A stretch of DNA of 64,000 nt from Membranihabitans marinus. Its GTDB lineage: Bacteria; Bacteroidota; Bacteroidia; Chitinophagales; Saprospiraceae. The position numbers and the translations under genes were made by a program. This document shows positions 26,586 through 34,804 of this stretch, piece after piece. The DNA is taken from NCBI RefSeq assembly GCF_019802045.1, contig NZ_JAHVHU010000006.1:186001-250000 (forward strand), read 5' to 3'. Every line of letters starts with the position of its first letter. The stretch's first letter is position 1. Below the pieces are notes generated by a model. The model was given only the letters and a program-made list of their open reading frames with translations, was not told where the DNA came from and ran no database searches.

Positions 26586-27305
26586 ATGCAAAAATATATT
26601 ATGATGAAGTACTTGAATATATTTCTATCTCTCGGTCTGATCCTGGTCTTTGTATTCACCCATCAAACGGCTCACGCACAGACCAAAGTGGGCATCACAG
26701 CTGGTGCCAATTTCTCAAAAGGCTATATTGAAAATGAGAATGGCAATGTGGATGAAACCCAGGGGATTCCGGGAATACGAGCCGGGTTAACCTTTGACAT
26801 ACCTGTCATCGGGAATATATACATCCAACCAGCGGCAATTTATTCCCAAAAGGGGTTCAAGCAAAATTCCAACGGGTTCGCCGGCATAGACAATGAATTT
26901 AAAGCCCAGGTCTCTTACTTTGAAGTACCCGTAAATCTGCTGTATAAGCCCAAGGTCGGATCTGGAAATTTAGTGCTCGGAGCCGGACCTTATATCGGTT
27001 ATGGGCTGGGCGGCCAGTGGGAAACTCAGACCGACGTGGTCATCGGAGATATTATCATAGAAAACAGCGGCGATGTCATATTCAAAAAAGATGTAAAAGA
27101 TGGTGAATTCGGCAACTACCTCTATGGTAAACCACTGGATTATGGGGTCAATCTGCTGGCAGGCTATGATTTTTGGGGTGTATTCTCGCTTCAGGTCCAG
27201 GCTCAGCTTGGATTGGCGAATATACAACCAGAGGTTGACGGCCAGAAACCCGGCGACATCTTCCACAACCGGAGTTTGAATGTTTCTGTGGGGTACAAGT
27301 TCTAG
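26586..27305 (+). CDS. PorT-like outer-membrane beta-barrel protein
   Basis: A 239-residue protein (233 if started at the ATG at 26604). The signal peptide ends near THQTAHA, and QTKVGITAGANFSKGYI then gives the first strand motif of OMP_b-brl_2 proteins. Further landmarks are SYFEVPVNLLYKPKVGSGN and GAGPYIGYGLGG, both characteristic of PorT-like porin family proteins, and the C-terminal NVSVGYKF ends on phenylalanine. No Shine-Dalgarno distinguishes the three clustered ATGs. The protein is monocistronic, between two repeat-rich spacers. Function beyond outer-membrane location is unknown. Confidence 0.85.
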   Translation: MQKYIMMKYLNIFLSLGLILVFVFTHQTAHAQTKVGITAGANFSKGYIENENGNVDETQGIPGIRAGLTFDIPVIGNIYIQPAAIYSQKGFKQNSNGFAGIDNEFKAQVSYFEVPVNLLYKPKVGSGNLVLGAGPYIGYGLGGQWETQTDVVIGDIIIENSGDVIFKKDVKDGEFGNYLYGKPLDYGVNLLAGYDFWGVFSLQVQAQLGLANIQPEVDGQKPGDIFHNRSLNVSVGYKF

Positions 27306-27361
27306 TCGCAGAGTCTGTAAGTTGTTGGCAGTCGAGCAGCGTTTTTATCTCCCACGGGAAA

Positions 27362-27416
27362 TGGAGCCCCAGCTCAATTTTTTAATTTTTTGTGGGAGCT
27401 GGAGCTCCCACATCCC
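27362..27416. repeat. dispersed hairpin element (GGAGC...GCTCC type), copy 2
   Basis: TGGAGCCCCAGCTC, an AT spacer, then GTGGGAGCTGGAGCTCCCAC followed by ATCCC. The GTGGGAGCT/AGCTCCCAC arms form a 9-bp stem. A related copy lies at 26134-26196 with GGAGCCCCTGCTCC and GTGGGAGCAGG. It could also serve as the terminator for the beta-barrel gene. Confidence 0.6.
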
Positions 27417-27538
27417 AGGCAATACTTGCTTCACAAGGCATGAATACTGCGAAACGGGCACGCAATTGAAAACCGTCACTGCATTTAATCACCCCCCTCT
27501 TGAAAACAATAAATTTCGATGGTACGTTGTATGTGATG

Positions 27539-28207
27539 ATGAAAACACTATCTGCTGAAATGATCACCCGATTACTCGGATTCCTGCTTTTTTGGATGCC
27601 CGCCATGGTCCTGCCTGCCCAGAACCCCATGTCTGCGGATTCCTTAACCCAACACCATAAGCAAGACTCCATTCAAATGGAAGATCTGGTGATCGACGGA
27701 GAAATCGTCCAGGTCATTATTGACGGCGATGACACCCTGCTCATGTCCACCTTTGACGAGATCAGCGTGACGTCCAAGCGTTTTTTTGCTTCCAATGCGG
27801 AGTATCGGCGTTATCTCATCTACCGAAAATATGCGCAGGATGTGTATCCGTTTGCCGTGGAAGCTATCCAGACCTATGAGACAATTGAAAGGGTCACCGC
27901 TGATTTGAGCATCTGGAAAAAACGCAAATACGCCCGTCGGGTTCAGGAACAATTGTTTAAAAAATACGAAGACATCTTCAAAAACCTGACCAAAACCCAG
28001 GGCCGGATCCTGATTCATATGATCGAGAAAGAACTCGATATTCCCATGTATGTACTCATCAGAAATGCGCGTGGCTGGCTGACGGCTAATTATTGGAGTA
28101 CACTGTCGGGGTTTTTTGATTACGATCTCAAAGAAGGATATCAGGTCGGTAAAGACCCGATCATGGATATGGTGTTGGACGACTTTGATGTGAAATTTAA
28201 TGAATAA
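27539..28207 (+). CDS. DUF4294 family protein
   Basis: A 222-residue exported protein found in Bacteroidota. The signal region MKTLSAEMITRLLGFLLFWM ends near VLPAQN; a short linker is followed by the domain with SNAEYRRYLIYRKYAQDVYP near residue 96. The sequence TKTQGRILIHMIEKELDIPM and the aromatic RGWLTANYWSTLSGFFDYDL are the most recognisable DUF4294 segments. The in-frame start at 27500 would precede the signal core by 13 residues; 27539 is chosen because it opens directly on the signal. Function of the family is unknown. Confidence 0.82.
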   Translation: MKTLSAEMITRLLGFLLFWMPAMVLPAQNPMSADSLTQHHKQDSIQMEDLVIDGEIVQVIIDGDDTLLMSTFDEISVTSKRFFASNAEYRRYLIYRKYAQDVYPFAVEAIQTYETIERVTADLSIWKKRKYARRVQEQLFKKYEDIFKNLTKTQGRILIHMIEKELDIPMYVLIRNARGWLTANYWSTLSGFFDYDLKEGYQVGKDPIMDMVLDDFDVKFNE

Positions 28208-28682
28208 TTCCTCCACAAAACCTGTTTCAAGATTTAAAATAACGACTTTTGCAAAAAAGCTGTTTGATATAAATTCTGGCCTAAAACGATTGAATTGGGT
28301 AAATTGGAAAAACCTAATCCGACCTCGCTGAGGTCGATCAAACTGAAATAACTAGGTTGCTAACCTAATCTGACTTCTCTGAGGTCAATCTCAGTTAGAT
28401 CATTCGGCATTTGGATTGAATCTCGCTATACCAGCAAACCGGAGGCCGACAGACCCGGGAGGCTGTCGCATAGGGTTAGATCAATGTACATCGCAGAACA
28501 GCCACCCCGGAGGCGGTCAGATTGGATTAGATCAATGTGCATCGTAGAACAGCGCCCCGGGAGGTGGACGGATTGGATGAGGTCAATGTGCATTGCGGAA
28601 CAGCGACCCGGAGGTGGTCGGATAAGTTTAGAAAGCCGTATTCGGCTAAAAACATAAAAATAAAAGTAAATTTGGGAACAGT
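28208..28682. other. gene-free spacer filled with 51-bp repeats
   Basis: Apart from the repeat block at 28311-28628, the spacer has a short AT-rich lead-in and, just before the next gene, AGCCGtattCGGCT (28634-28647) and a TAAATTTG -7-like element (28667-28674) 8 bases before the mvaD ATG. Confidence 0.6.
28311..28628. repeat. 51-bp modular palindrome array, about 6 cores
   Basis: Cores GACCTCGCTGAGGTC (28321) and GACTTCTCTGAGGTC (28372) are exactly 51 bases apart. After one irregular interval come CGACAG...CTGTCG centred near 28457, CCACCCCGGAGGCGG near 28508, and CCCCGGGAGGTGG and ACCCGGAGGTGGT at further 51-base steps. Between the later cores the conserved spacer AGATCAATGTGCATCG...AACAGC starts at 28479, 28530 and 28581. 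Stem arms differ between units, yet most pairs remain complementary. Confidence 0.85.
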
Positions 28683-29756
28683 ATGAATTTAGATGCTAAA
28701 GACAGCGGCCATTGCCAATGGCAAAGTCCTTCCAATATTGCGCTCGTGAAATACTGGGGTAAAAAACACGAACAAATTCCCTGCAATCCATCGATTAGTT
28801 TTACACTAAAAAATGCACAAACCACCACCAGCCTGGAATGGGAACGAAAAGATGTCCCGTCGTCTTCGGATGTGGATTTCACCTTTTATTTTCATGGACA
28901 GGAAAAAGAAAGTTTCCGGCAAAGGATCCAAAAATACCTCAACCGGATGGCAGAAGAAATTCCTTTGCTTCTCAATTACCGGTTAACGATATCTTCCGAA
29001 AACACTTTTCCCCACTCTTCCGGGATCGCCTCAAGTGCTTCGGCCATGAATGCTTTGGCTGCTGCGCTGATAGATATGGAAAGACAAATTACCATATCTA
29101 TACCTTCTGAAGAAACAAAGCAATCGAAATTTGATCAGCGCATCTCCCGGCTCAGCCGGTTGGGTAGTGGAAGTGCCTGTCGAAGCAATTATGCCAATGC
29201 CGCCCTTTGGGGTCAATGCAGCTATCCCGGCTCCAGTGATGCGTATGCAGTAGGACTGGGCACCATTCTACATCCGGTCTTTCAGCAGTACAAGGATGCT
29301 ATTCTCCTGGTCGATCAGGGCGAAAAAAAAGTCTCGAGCAGTGCCGGTCATCAACTTATGGTGGGCAATCCATATGGAGATGTTCGTTACCAGGAGGCCC
29401 GAAAAAACACAGAGAATTTATTAGAAATTTTAAAATCGGGCGATCTGGACGCATTTACCACGTTGGTCGAAGCCGAAGCGATGACACTCCATGCCCTGAT
29501 GATGGCCTCCTCTCCCGGATATATTTTGATGCATCCCAACACATTGATCATCATCCAGGCTATTCAGGGGTATCGTAAGGATACGGGTATTCCAGTGTGT
29601 TTCACCCTGGATGCCGGACCCAATGTCCATTTGTTGTATCCAGATCATCACAAAGATCCGGTGAAAAAATTTATTCAGGATGAATTGATTTCCTATTGTG
29701 TTGACAGACAATGGATCGATGATGAGATGGGGTCTGGTAGTCGAAAATTAAAATGA
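28683..29756 (+). CDS. mvaD: diphosphomevalonate decarboxylase
   Basis: A 357-residue GHMP-superfamily enzyme that converts mevalonate diphosphate to isopentenyl diphosphate with ATP, the last step of the mevalonate route. Landmarks are SNIALVKYWGKK near residue 17, the glycine/serine ATP loop FPHSSGIASSASAMNALAAA near 109, and SRLGSGSACRS near 158, which corresponds to the substrate-binding serine-arginine segment. The C-terminal CFTLDAGPNVHLLYP completes the family signature. Other mevalonate genes are not in the window. The stop overlaps the rhodanese gene start by four bases. Confidence 0.94.
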   Translation: MNLDAKDSGHCQWQSPSNIALVKYWGKKHEQIPCNPSISFTLKNAQTTTSLEWERKDVPSSSDVDFTFYFHGQEKESFRQRIQKYLNRMAEEIPLLLNYRLTISSENTFPHSSGIASSASAMNALAAALIDMERQITISIPSEETKQSKFDQRISRLSRLGSGSACRSNYANAALWGQCSYPGSSDAYAVGLGTILHPVFQQYKDAILLVDQGEKKVSSSAGHQLMVGNPYGDVRYQEARKNTENLLEILKSGDLDAFTTLVEAEAMTLHALMMASSPGYILMHPNTLIIIQAIQGYRKDTGIPVCFTLDAGPNVHLLYPDHHKDPVKKFIQDELISYCVDRQWIDDEMGSGSRKLK

Positions 29757-30289
29757 GTCAAAAGATGTGGTCATATATCAAATGGAGCCTTTTATCCCTG
29801 GCGTTTTTACCTTCGGCCTGTTCCCAAAACACGACCGGGGTCCACGTCACTAATCCCGAGTTTGACCAACGGCTCAGCCGGATACTTCGATTTAGCGTTC
29901 CAGTCGTATCCGTAGACTCATTTTATGACCATAAGAAGGACTTTTTTATTTTGGATACCCGGACTCCGGAAGAATATCAGGTCAGTCACATCCGAGGGGC
30001 GCAATACATGAACTTTTCGAACCCCGACTATACAGTGCTCCGGGACATTCCCAAAGAAAGGCCCATTGTGGTGTATTGCAGCGTGGGGTATCGCAGTGAA
30101 AAAATAGGCGAAGACTTGCAAAAAAGGGGATTTTCCAAGGTTTTCAATCTGTACGGCAGTATTTTTGAGTGGGTCAACGAAGGTCACCCGGTCGTTAATT
30201 CTACCGGCGAGGTGACCCAAAAAGTACACACCTACAACAAACGATGGTCGCAGTATGTCTATCACCCGGCGATCAAAAAAATCTGGTAA
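29753..30289 (+). CDS. rhodanese-like domain lipoprotein
   Basis: A 178-residue predicted lipoprotein with lipobox LPSAC (Cys23), placing it in the periplasm or outer membrane. A single rhodanese domain occupies about residues 55-150: FILDTRTPEEYQVSHIRGAQ, then the active loop VYCSVGYRSEKIG with the catalytic cysteine present, and FNLYGSIFEWVNEGHPVV. Rhodanese domains carry sulfane sulfur on this cysteine; the acceptor is unknown. Translational coupling with mvaD (ATGA) suggests coexpression, without an obvious biochemical link. Confidence 0.88.
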   Translation: MSQKMWSYIKWSLLSLAFLPSACSQNTTGVHVTNPEFDQRLSRILRFSVPVVSVDSFYDHKKDFFILDTRTPEEYQVSHIRGAQYMNFSNPDYTVLRDIPKERPIVVYCSVGYRSEKIGEDLQKRGFSKVFNLYGSIFEWVNEGHPVVNSTGEVTQKVHTYNKRWSQYVYHPAIKKIW

Positions 30290-30344
30290 TGAGGAAAAAT
30301 ATAAAATAAGAGATGGATTCCATTTACAACTCAATTTCTTCATC

Positions 30345-31247
30345 ATGATCTGGAATACCTATCTCCGGGGGTTTAAACTATATCTAAATGTGGAAAAAGG
30401 ATTGTCCGACCATTCCATCTCAGCCTATGAACGGGATGTCGAAAAACTGGCTCGTTTTGTAGAGAAGGAGTTCGGTGAGCTGCCCATCCAGGCACTGGAC
30501 ATCAACCACATCCGGTCGTTTCTTCAGGAACTGCACCAATGCGATATTGATCCACGAAGTCAATCGCGGATACTGAGTGGACTACGTGCATTTTCGCAAT
30601 ATCTTATTCTGGAAGGAATGATTCCCTCTGATGTCATGGAACACATCGAGGCACCCAAGATTGCGCGACGGATACCTGAAGTACTTTCTATTGAGGAGGT
30701 CAAGTCTTTATTGGAGAGTTTTGATCTGAGTCAGCCCTTGGCGCATCGGAACCGGGCTATGCTGGAGGTGCTGTATGCCTGTGGACTTCGGGTGAGCGAA
30801 CTCATTCACCTGCATATTGATCACATTTATGAAGAGCTGGAAATGATCAAAGTGCTCGGAAAGAATAATAAAGAACGACTGGTGCCTATCAGCCAGCGTG
30901 CATTAAAATATCTCAACATATATTTGAGCGAACGAAAAAACGGTCTCATCAAAGCCGAAGCCCGGCATTTGGTCTTTCTCAACCGCCGCGGCCGCGGGCT
31001 CACCCGGCATATGATTTATCACATCATCAAGGAAGCCGGGGAACGGGCCGGCATCGAAAAAAATATTTCACCGCATACCCTCCGTCATTGTTTTGCTACC
31101 CACCTGGTCGAGGGTGGAGCGGATCTGCGGGCGGTGCAAGAATTACTCGGTCATGCATCGATAATGACTACAGAAATTTATACTCATATAAATAATGAAT
31201 ATCTTCGCAACACGATTCATAAATTTCATCCATTGAACCGATCGTAA
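30345..31247 (+). CDS. xerD: tyrosine recombinase XerD/XerC family
   Basis: A 300-residue site-specific recombinase, which normally resolves chromosome dimers at dif with its partner. The N-terminal SAM-like domain (WNTYLRGFKLYLNVEKGLSD) is followed by the catalytic domain. The active residues are in place: Arg in YACGLRVSEL, Lys in GKNNKERLVP, HxxR in HTLRHCFATHL, His in LLGHASIMTT and Tyr in TEIYTHI. The start at 30345 gives the usual XerD length; the frame opens 90 bases earlier, inside the rhodanese gene. No mobile-element boundary is seen around it, so a housekeeping role is likely. Confidence 0.93.
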   Translation: MIWNTYLRGFKLYLNVEKGLSDHSISAYERDVEKLARFVEKEFGELPIQALDINHIRSFLQELHQCDIDPRSQSRILSGLRAFSQYLILEGMIPSDVMEHIEAPKIARRIPEVLSIEEVKSLLESFDLSQPLAHRNRAMLEVLYACGLRVSELIHLHIDHIYEELEMIKVLGKNNKERLVPISQRALKYLNIYLSERKNGLIKAEARHLVFLNRRGRGLTRHMIYHIIKEAGERAGIEKNISPHTLRHCFATHLVEGGADLRAVQELLGHASIMTTEIYTHINNEYLRNTIHKFHPLNRS

Positions 31248-31248
31248 G

Positions 31249-32865
31249 ATGCATCTAAAAACATCCAATTTCCTCCATCTGCTCGCAGCGACTTTGATCG
31301 TATGCCTGGTTTTCTTCCGATGCGCTTCGCCCGGCAGTATTCAGGGGGGGCCAAAAGATGAAACGCCTCCGGTGGTGGACAGCACCAATTCGACGCCCAC
31401 GCCTCAAACCAATTTCACGCCGCAGGAAATAATCATCTCCTTTGACGAATGGGTCAAGCTGGACGATCCCTTCAATCAGATTTTTATCAGTCCGCCACTG
31501 GAGAAAAGACCACAATATCAACTCAAAAAGAAATCTCTGATCATATCGTTTGATGAAGAAGAAGAACTTCGGGAGAACACCACCTACATCGTAAATCTAG
31601 GCACATCCATTCAGGATATTACCGAATCAAATCCTCTGGAAGACTACCAATTTGTGTTCAGCACCGGCGAGGTATTGGATTCACTGGGATTTTCAGGTGT
31701 GATTACTGATGCGCTTACCGGAAAACCCGTGGAGAATGCGTCGGTCATGCTATACAGCAATCTGGCAGATTCGGCCATCTCGACTTTACCTCCTTCTTAT
31801 TTTGCCCGGACCAACAAAGCGGGGGAATACCGATTCAACTATCTGCGGGCGGACACTTTTCAACTTCTGGCTTATGTGGATGAAGATCTGGACTTTCGGC
31901 ACAGCGAAGAAATCGAACCCCTGGGCTTTATTCCTCAGCCCATATCGACGAACCAGGTGAATGACAGCACCCTCAACTTCACCTTGTCGCTGGGACCGCC
32001 ACCGGTCTATCTGGACAATGTGGACACAGCCACGTCCAGTCTGATTGTCCTGACTTTTAGCGGGCCGATTACGGATTCCGCCAGTCTACAGGTCACCGCA
32101 GACCCCATCCGTCATATTGATCGCATTAATAATCAACTCCGGATCTACTACCACCCCGACTCGCTGCCGGTCCGGGTCGTTACCGAAAACAACAAAGGGC
32201 TGCGCGATACGATCAATGTACGGTCGACAGATAAAAAATCATTTGATGCCAACGATCTAGAAATAGCCCGTGTCGATCCGACTTTACTACCGAGCGAATC
32301 TCTGGAGTTTAAAACCAATTGGCCGCTGCAATCCCTGGACGTGAGTCAGATTCAGATGGAAAAACAAAGAGACAGCCAGCGAATTGACCTGGATACGATG
32401 TTCTATAACTTCAATGCTTTCCAAATCAAATACCCCTGGAAGGCTGATTCTTCCTATCAAATGACGCTGTTCCCCGGTGCCCTTCAGTTTGAGAATGATA
32501 TTTCTCATGACACCATCACGTACCGAATCCAGCCCGTCGCTCCGGAATCACTGGCCTCACTGGAAATCACATTAACGGCGGCAGAGAACTATCGATTACC
32601 CCCCCAGTTTCTTCTTCGGCTGAAGCAAAAAGACAAAGTCATTACCGAAAAAACAACCTCAGAGCTCGACAAGAAACAGGTCTTTTCTTCTTTAAAACCG
32701 GGCGCCTATACCCTGGAAGTAATCTGGGATGAAAACCAAAACGGGATATGGGATCCGGCGCGATACCCGGGCCGGCGGCCGGCAGAGCAGATTCAAAAAG
32801 TGGAAATCGAAAATCTTCGCGTAAACTGGATCCAGGAAACAGAAGTGAACTTGATTTCGGAATAG
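31249..32865 (+). CDS. SbsA-type Ig-like domain lipoprotein
   Basis: A 538-residue lipoprotein. The signal ends at LVFFRC (Cys25) and is followed by ASPGSIQGGPKDETPPVVDS, a beginning shared by many Bacteroidota proteins with an Ig-like (Big_5/SbsA) domain at about residues 40-135 ending in YQFVFSTGE. A carboxypeptidase-regulatory-like or FN3-like segment follows (FSGVITDALTGKPVENASVM). The rest is beta-rich with no catalytic motif. The ATG lies one base after the xerD stop, so the two are cotranscribed. Members are thought to sit at the outer membrane; function is not known. Confidence 0.86.
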   Translation: MHLKTSNFLHLLAATLIVCLVFFRCASPGSIQGGPKDETPPVVDSTNSTPTPQTNFTPQEIIISFDEWVKLDDPFNQIFISPPLEKRPQYQLKKKSLIISFDEEEELRENTTYIVNLGTSIQDITESNPLEDYQFVFSTGEVLDSLGFSGVITDALTGKPVENASVMLYSNLADSAISTLPPSYFARTNKAGEYRFNYLRADTFQLLAYVDEDLDFRHSEEIEPLGFIPQPISTNQVNDSTLNFTLSLGPPPVYLDNVDTATSSLIVLTFSGPITDSASLQVTADPIRHIDRINNQLRIYYHPDSLPVRVVTENNKGLRDTINVRSTDKKSFDANDLEIARVDPTLLPSESLEFKTNWPLQSLDVSQIQMEKQRDSQRIDLDTMFYNFNAFQIKYPWKADSSYQMTLFPGALQFENDISHDTITYRIQPVAPESLASLEITLTAAENYRLPPQFLLRLKQKDKVITEKTTSELDKKQVFSSLKPGAYTLEVIWDENQNGIWDPARYPGRRPAEQIQKVEIENLRVNWIQETEVNLISE

Positions 32866-33068
32866 CAAATTAAACAAACAGCTCAACAAAATAACTGTAC
32901 ACACGCTTAAAGATGCGATTTATTGGGTCTCTGGCTATCCCGTACAGTCGCGATTAATCGCATCTTCTGGTAGGAATCTCATCAATCCCATCTATCCCCC
33001 CTACACCTGTTCAGACGAACTCCCATTCGCCGCTAGCCTCAACCTCACAAACCTTATCAACTTTATAA

Positions 33069-33186
33069 ACCCCATAAAACCCATAAACCCCACAAACCCC
33101 ACAAACCCCATAAACCCCATAAACCCCACAAACCCCACAAACCCCATAAACCCCATAAACCCCATAAACCCCATAAACCCCATAAA
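33069..33186. repeat. 9-bp tandem array ACCCCAYAA, 13 units, G-quadruplex-prone on the minus strand
   Basis: C-runs begin at 33070 and recur every 9 bases to 33178; twelve of the thirteen units have four C residues and one has three. The minus strand therefore reads GGGGTTTAT or GGGGTTTGT thirteen times, closely resembling a telomeric repeat and fitting G4 loop rules (5-base loops). The array ends about 50 bases before the lptB -7 element. Confidence 0.92.
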
Positions 33187-33233
33187 CCTTATAATCTATC
33201 CACCATATACTATAAACTAAAAACTCAATGTTG

Positions 33234-33241
33234 TAACTTTG
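33234..33241 (+). promoter_or_regulatory. -7 promoter element (TAACTTTG) of lptB
   Basis: Exact TAnnTTTG match ending 18 bases before the lptB ATG at 33260. Confidence 0.5.
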
Positions 33242-33259
33242 ACACCAAGAGAAAATAGC

Positions 33260-34006
33260 ATGCTGTTACAATCAAAGCATTTGAAGAAAAAATACGGTCG
33301 GCGAACGGTCGTAAACGATGTATCCATTCAGGTTGCACAAGGAGAGATCGTCGGACTTCTGGGCCCCAATGGTGCCGGGAAGACCACGACCTTCTATATG
33401 ACGGTTGGTTTTATCAGCCCCAATGAAGGCCGTGTATTTCTCGACGACCAGGACATCACCAAGCTACCGATGTACCGTCGGGCCCGAAAAGGCATTGGGT
33501 ATTTGCCGCAGGAGCCCAGTGTTTTTAGAAAACTTAGCGTGGAAGACAACATCAAAGCTATTCTCGAAATGATGCCCCTTTCAAAAACCGAACAAAAGGA
33601 AAAACTGGAAAGTCTGATCGATGAATTTGGACTGGAAAAGGTGCGGACAAACATGGGCGACTCGCTTTCCGGCGGGGAACGGCGCCGGACAGAAATTGCC
33701 CGGTCTCTGGCTTCCGACCCCAAATTTATCTTGCTCGACGAACCTTTTGCAGGGATTGACCCGATCGCCGTGGAGGACATCCAGCATATTGTGGCCAAGC
33801 TCAAGACCAAGAACATTGGCATCCTCATTACTGATCATAATGTGCAGGAGACCTTATCCATTACGGACCGGGCCTACCTGATGTTTGAAGGAAAGATCTT
33901 ACGGGATGGTACGTCAGAGGAACTTGCTGCAGATGAACTGGTCCGAAAGGTATATCTCGGCCAACATTTTGAACTCAAAAGAAAACTGATCGAGCCCGAT
34001 GCATAA
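33260..34006 (+). CDS. lptB: LPS export ABC transporter ATP-binding protein LptB
   Basis: A 248-residue ATPase that powers extraction of lipopolysaccharide from the inner membrane with LptFG and LptC. Landmarks are Walker [17 protein letters not shown] near residue 32, Q-loop [19 protein letters not shown] (the LptB hallmark), signature [15 protein letters not shown], Walker [21 protein letters not shown], and H-loop [10 protein letters not shown]. All catalytic residues are present. The start at 33260 is chosen over 33239 because the latter overlaps the promoter. The stop overlaps the next gene start. Confidence 0.96.
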   Translation: MLLQSKHLKKKYGRRTVVNDVSIQVAQGEIVGLLGPNGAGKTTTFYMTVGFISPNEGRVFLDDQDITKLPMYRRARKGIGYLPQEPSVFRKLSVEDNIKAILEMMPLSKTEQKEKLESLIDEFGLEKVRTNMGDSLSGGERRRTEIARSLASDPKFILLDEPFAGIDPIAVEDIQHIVAKLKTKNIGILITDHNVQETLSITDRAYLMFEGKILRDGTSEELAADELVRKVYLGQHFELKRKLIEPDA

Positions 34007-34325
34007 TGGATCTCTTTTCAGAAATATGTTCAGACCTCTTGCCGGATGCCTTCAAGGTAAACACCAATACAAATGGCAGGCAGGTTCCAAGTGGTTATTA
34101 CTATGCGTACTTTGTTTTTCACTGACCGGCTGCCTGGAAACCGAGATATCGCTCAGCGGAGATGATTACAAACTTATCGACTCGCTGTACACCAAACAAA
34201 AAGACTCCCTGATTCCGGTCATGGACAGCGCATGTATCCAGTTCAAGGACAGCGTCATGCAACGCTGGGTTGATTCCATCATGATGGAACGGCAAGAAGA
34301 AATCGATAAATTGATCGGACGATGA
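33999..34325 (+). CDS. small lipoprotein linked to lptB
   Basis: A 108-residue predicted lipoprotein. The hydrophobic signal [15 protein letters not shown] places the lipidated cysteine near residue 45, leaving an unusually long n-region; a second ATG at 34026 would shorten it by nine residues. The mature part (about 64 residues) is charged and helical, with two D/S/K-rich stretches and no known motif. It overlaps lptB by eight bases and the next lipoprotein gene by four, implying translational coupling. A link with LPS transport is inferred from position only. Confidence 0.65.
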   Translation: MHNGSLFRNMFRPLAGCLQGKHQYKWQAGSKWLLLCVLCFSLTGCLETEISLSGDDYKLIDSLYTKQKDSLIPVMDSACIQFKDSVMQRWVDSIMMERQEEIDKLIGR

Positions 34326-34636
34326 AGCACTGGATTCTTTTTATTGCGCTGATTTTCGGGTCTTTGGCATGCTCCAAAGAGAAGAAACTGACGCTCGAAG
34401 AGCTGCGGGAACAGGAAATCACCAAACGCGTGAATCAATTTATCGAAAACAGACAGGAAGAGTGCTACCAAAACACGATGGAAAGCGCTATTTCCATGGC
34501 TGATAGTCTGCTTAAGATCAATGCGGTAAAGTATGTGGAGGACAGTCTCCAGCGCCCTCCCTTACCCGTAAAACCTGAAAAAAACATCAAACCCACCCCC
34601 AAAGATACGGTGGATAATAAGCCGTTTTTGGAGTAG
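34322..34636 (+). CDS. second small lipoprotein linked to lptB
   Basis: A 104-residue predicted lipoprotein with a short signal ending at the lipobox GSLAC (Cys17). The mature part starts KEKKLTLEELREQEITKRVN, is highly charged, and ends proline-rich (RPPLPVKPEKN). It shares with the upstream lipoprotein a short, charged, helical character and a conserved-looking acidic segment around SLL/SMADSL, so the two may be diverged duplicates. Its start overlaps the previous stop (ATGA). Function is unknown. Confidence 0.7.
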   Translation: MKHWILFIALIFGSLACSKEKKLTLEELREQEITKRVNQFIENRQEECYQNTMESAISMADSLLKINAVKYVEDSLQRPPLPVKPEKNIKPTPKDTVDNKPFLE

Positions 34637-34649
34637 GAATATGGTGTGT

Positions 34650-34760
34650 GATGCATGCAGCAGAGGAAGCGCGACAACAGTCGTCCCCCACCTTAGTATG
34701 CGTGTAATGCATCCAGCAAAGGATGAGCGGCAACGGCCGTCCTGCGCCTTACTGCCATAC
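34650..34760. repeat. imperfect 56-bp direct repeat, two units
   Basis: ATGCATGCAGCAGAGGAAGC at 34651 and ATGCATCCAGCAAAGGATGA at 34707 open two similar stretches; both contain CAACAGTCGTCC or CAACGGCCGTCC and end with CCTTA. They lie in the convergent gap between the lptB operon and the LRR gene. Confidence 0.65.
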
Positions 34761-34781
34761 CAAGGTGTGGGACGCTCTCTC

Positions 34782-34798
34782 CGGAGCTGAAAGCTCCG
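34782..34798. terminator. hairpin between convergent genes
   Basis: CGGAGCTgaaAGCTCCG is a perfect 7-bp stem with a 3-base loop, seven bases past the LRR gene stop. It lacks a T-run, so it may act as a bidirectional end or RNA stabiliser. Confidence 0.45.
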
Positions 34799-34804
34799 AC
34801 TACT

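Larger units (their letters stand above)
32866..33259. other. gene-free spacer with a 9-bp tandem array
   Basis: 32908-32963 contains an imperfect inverted repeat GATGCGATTTAT...CGATTAATCGCATC that may end the upstream operon. The array at 33069-33186 follows. AT-rich sequence and the -7 element of lptB close the region. A 60-codon minus-strand frame reads only the array (MGF/VGF repeats). Confidence 0.7.

Noticed and set aside
28311-28628. CRISPR array, because of the regular 51-base period
   Set aside because: The conserved part is not a single fixed repeat with unique spacers; the variable part is a self-complementary core, and there are no cas genes in the window.
30345-31247. XerD-like gene as a sign of an integrated element
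   Set aside because: Length, active residues and operon with a lipoprotein gene fit the housekeeping recombinase; no attachment-site repeats or cargo genes are seen.
33001-33183. Minus-strand frame reading MGF/VGF repeats
   Set aside because: Direct translation of the 9-bp array; its length follows from the 9-base period.
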